Positions 61,995 to 64,000 of a stretch of 64,000 bases of DNA are shown here, piece by piece. A program made the position numbers and the translations under genes. Each line of letters begins with the position of its first letter. Position 1 is the stretch's first letter. Where the stretch lies: assembly GCF_000026225.1 (NCBI RefSeq), contig NC_011740.1, forward strand, positions 2,914,001 to 2,978,000. The letters run 5' to 3'. The stretch is from Escherichia fergusonii ATCC 35469 (lineage in GTDB: Bacteria > Pseudomonadota > Gammaproteobacteria > Enterobacterales > Enterobacteriaceae). Under the pieces are notes generated by a model that saw nothing but the letters and a program-made list of their open reading frames with translations, was not told the DNA's origin and made no database searches.

Positions 61995-64000
61995 ATGAGT
62001 AAGAAATTTAAATATAAGAAATCGCTTTTAGCGGCTATTTTGAGTGCAACGTTATTAACGGGCTGTGACGGTGGTGGCTCAGGCTCTTCTTCTGCCAATC
62101 CACCTGGAGATTCTGGCTCTGGTTCCATCCCGGATGTTAATCCAAATCCAACACCAGATCCGGAACCGACGCCGACACCTGATCCAGACCCGGAACCCAC
62201 TCCAGACCCGGAGCCTGAACCAACGCCCACTAAAACCGGTTATCTGACCCTGGGGGGAAGCCAACGGGTAAGTGGCGCTTTCTGTAATAACGCACCCAGT
62301 GTTGGCTTCACCTTTACGCCCGGCGATACGGTTACCTGCGTAATCGGCGGTACGACTATCGCCACATTTGACACTCTGGCGGAAACGGCACGCAGCCGCA
62401 GTGATGTAGAGAAAGTGGCGTTTAGCCTCGAGGATGCGCAGGAGCTGGCCAGCTCTGAGAATAAGAAAAACAATGCGCTCGCCCTGGTGACTTCCAGCAA
62501 CAGCTGCCCGTCAGATGATGAACAGGTCTGTCTGAACTTCACATCTGTGGTTGATCGCGCACGCTTTGAAAAACTGTATAAGCAGATTGATCTGGCAAAG
62601 GAAGATTTCCAAAAGCTGGTGAATGAAGAGGTGGAAAACAATGCCGCCACTGATAAAGCACCATCGACTCATACGTCACCGGTTGTGCCTGCCACTACAC
62701 CGGGTACAACGCCGGATCTGAATGCTAAATTCGTATCGGCAAATGCCGAACAGTTTTATCAGTATCAACCTACTGAAATTATTCTCTCCGAAGGCCGTCT
62801 GGTGGATAGCCTGGGCAATGGTGTTGTTGGCGTAAATTACTACACCAGCTCAGGCCGTGGCGTAACTGGCGAAAATGGCAAATTCTCCTTTAGCTGGGGC
62901 GAAACCATCTCCTTTGGCATCGACACATTTGAGCTGGGATCGGTACGCGGTAATAAATCGACCATTGCATTGACTGAGCTGGGTGACGAAGTTCGTGGAG
63001 CGAATATCGATCAGCTTATTCATCGTTACTCCCAGGCTGGAGAAAATAACGATCGTGAGATCCCGGATGTGGTCCGCAAGGTCTTTGCCGAGTATCCCAA
63101 CGTGATCAACGAGATTATCAATCTCTCGTTATCCAATGGCGCGACGCTGAACGAAGGCGATCAAACCGTTGAGCTGCCAAACGAATTTCTTGCACAGCTT
63201 AAATCCGGGCAAGCAAAAGAGATCGATACCGCGATTTGCAACACAACCGGGAGCTGTAACTCTCCACGCTGGTTCTCACTGACAGCGCGCAACATTAATG
63301 AAGGTCAAATTCAGGGCGTTATCAACAAGTTGTGGGGAGTGGACGAGGATTACAAATCCGTGTCGAAATTCCACGTTTTCCATGACTCCACCAACTTCTA
63401 TGGCAGTACGGGTAACGCCCGTGGTCAGGCGGTGATTAATATCTCTAACGCGGCCTTCCCGATTCTGATGGCGCGTAATGATAAAAACTACTGGCTGGCC
63501 TTCGGCGAGAAACGTGCCTGGGATAAAAATGAGCTGGCGTACATTACTGAGGCGCCTTCCATTGTGCGACCAGAGAACGTGACACGCGAAACCGCCACCT
63601 TCAACCTGCCGTTTATCTCGCTGGGGCAAGTGGGCGATGGCAAGCTGATGGTTATCGGTAACCCACACTACAACAGCATCCTGCGTTGCCCGAACGGTTA
63701 CAGCTGGAACGGGGGCGTTAATAAAGACGGGCAGTGTACGCTCAACAGCGACCCGGATGACATGAAGAACTTCATGGAGAACATGCTGCGCTATCTGTCA
63801 AATGATCGCTGGTTGCCGGATGCAAAATCCAATATGACCGTGGGTACTAACCTGGATACGGTGTATTTCAAAAAACATGGCCAGGTGCTGGGAAATAGCG
63901 CACCGTTTGCGTTCCATAAGGATTTCGCTGGCATCACGGTCAAACCGATGACCAGCTATGGCAATCTGAATCCAGATGAAGTTCCTCTGTTGATCCTCAA
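61995..64000 (+). CDS. sslE: Secreted mucinase lipoprotein SslE/YghJ (5' part, runs off window)
   Basis: An open frame with no stop to the window end (668 codons seen; the whole protein is about 1500). Signal peptide and lipobox ATLLTGC (Cys24), then a Ser/Gly stretch and a Pro-rich acidic repeat (TPDPEPTPTPDPDPEPTPDP). The SslE N-terminal domains follow: KTGYLTLGGSQRVSG, NAAFPILMARNDKNYW, NGYSWNGGVNKDGQCT. SslE is a type II-secreted M60-type metalloprotease that degrades mucin and aids colonisation; the HExxH lies beyond this window. It is on the plus strand just after pheV, whereas in K-12 I recall yghJ on the opposite strand further from pheV. Confidence 0.93.
   Translation, partial: MSKKFKYKKSLLAAILSATLLTGCDGGGSGSSSANPPGDSGSGSIPDVNPNPTPDPEPTPTPDPDPEPTPDPEPEPTPTKTGYLTLGGSQRVSGAFCNNAPSVGFTFTPGDTVTCVIGGTTIATFDTLAETARSRSDVEKVAFSLEDAQELASSENKKNNALALVTSSNSCPSDDEQVCLNFTSVVDRARFEKLYKQIDLAKEDFQKLVNEEVENNAATDKAPSTHTSPVVPATTPGTTPDLNAKFVSANAEQFYQYQPTEIILSEGRLVDSLGNGVVGVNYYTSSGRGVTGENGKFSFSWGETISFGIDTFELGSVRGNKSTIALTELGDEVRGANIDQLIHRYSQAGENNDREIPDVVRKVFAEYPNVINEIINLSLSNGATLNEGDQTVELPNEFLAQLKSGQAKEIDTAICNTTGSCNSPRWFSLTARNINEGQIQGVINKLWGVDEDYKSVSKFHVFHDSTNFYGSTGNARGQAVINISNAAFPILMARNDKNYWLAFGEKRAWDKNELAYITEAPSIVRPENVTRETATFNLPFISLGQVGDGKLMVIGNPHYNSILRCPNGYSWNGGVNKDGQCTLNSDPDDMKNFMENMLRYLSNDRWLPDAKSNMTVGTNLDTVYFKKHGQVLGNSAPFAFHKDFAGITVKPMTSYGNLNPDEVPLLIL

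Noticed and set aside
61976..62230. Minus-strand frame with Gly/Ser repeats at the sslE start
   Set aside because: It is the reverse of the sslE proline-rich repeat; the plus strand carries signal peptide, lipobox and a 668-codon open frame.

Overview
The window is chromosomal DNA of an Escherichia, almost certainly E. coli or a very close relative. Gene order and protein sequences follow the E. coli stretch ygfB-zapA-ssrS-serA-rpiA-argP-mscS-fbaA-pgk-epd-cmtAB-tktA-loiP-speBA-metK-galP-gshB-hemW-ansB-mutY-nupG-speC-pheV. Several proteins (FbaA, Pgk, MetK, GalP, ZapA) match what I remember of K-12 almost residue for residue. GshB, AlgH, SpeC and YqgA differ clearly, so the strain is not K-12-like throughout. 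All comparisons with K-12 here are from memory, not from an alignment.

Layout. 1-8 kb: cell division (ygfB, zapA), 6S RNA with fau, a SibC/IbsC type I toxin-antitoxin pair, serA, rpiA, argP with its target argO, yggE and mscS. 8-20.5 kb: central carbon metabolism on the minus strand, with epd-pgk-fbaA (Cra-like site upstream), a cryptic sugar operon cmtB-cmtA-yggP-yggF-yggD-yggC (CRP-like site and a perfect palindrome upstream), an accessory SPFH protein, and tktA. 20.8-24.3 kb: loiP, an accessory lipoprotein/DUF1266 gene, and speB. 24.4-31.5 kb: an accessory block between speB and speA. It holds an enolase-superfamily sugar-acid dehydratase cut at its start, a decayed IS1-family element, a 1337-residue AIDA-type autotransporter, a solitary copy of the IS end, and the last ~90 codons of a TRAP permease. 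31.5-45.8 kb: speA with its small upstream gene yqgB, metK, galP, sprT, endA, rsmE-gshB-algH-ruvX, yggR, and yggS-yggT-yggU-rdgB-hemW. 46-49 kb: a complete accessory TRAP transporter. 49-60.7 kb: yggM, ansB, yggN, trmB-yggL, mutY-yggX-mltC-nupG, speC, yqgA. 60.8-64 kb: tRNA-Phe (pheV), a wrecked phage-type integrase, and the 5' two kilobases of sslE/yghJ.

How the genes work together. The polyamine genes (speA, speB, speC, with metK supplying S-adenosylmethionine) form two routes to putrescine. argP and argO form an arginine-export circuit. epd, pgk, fbaA and tktA are glycolytic, pentose-phosphate and pyridoxal-phosphate supply genes. The cmt operon looks like a PTS-fed sugar-alcohol pathway whose substrate cannot be read from sequence.

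The most interesting structure is the 5.5-kb segment 25728-31217. It begins with an IS1-family element whose two ends are recognisable inverted repeats. Beyond an intact adhesin gene, it ends in a second, solitary copy of the right-hand end. Both outer junctions cut straight into genes of a lost sugar-acid catabolic locus. This looks like an adhesin carried in by, or trapped between, IS ends, replacing a transporter/dehydratase locus.
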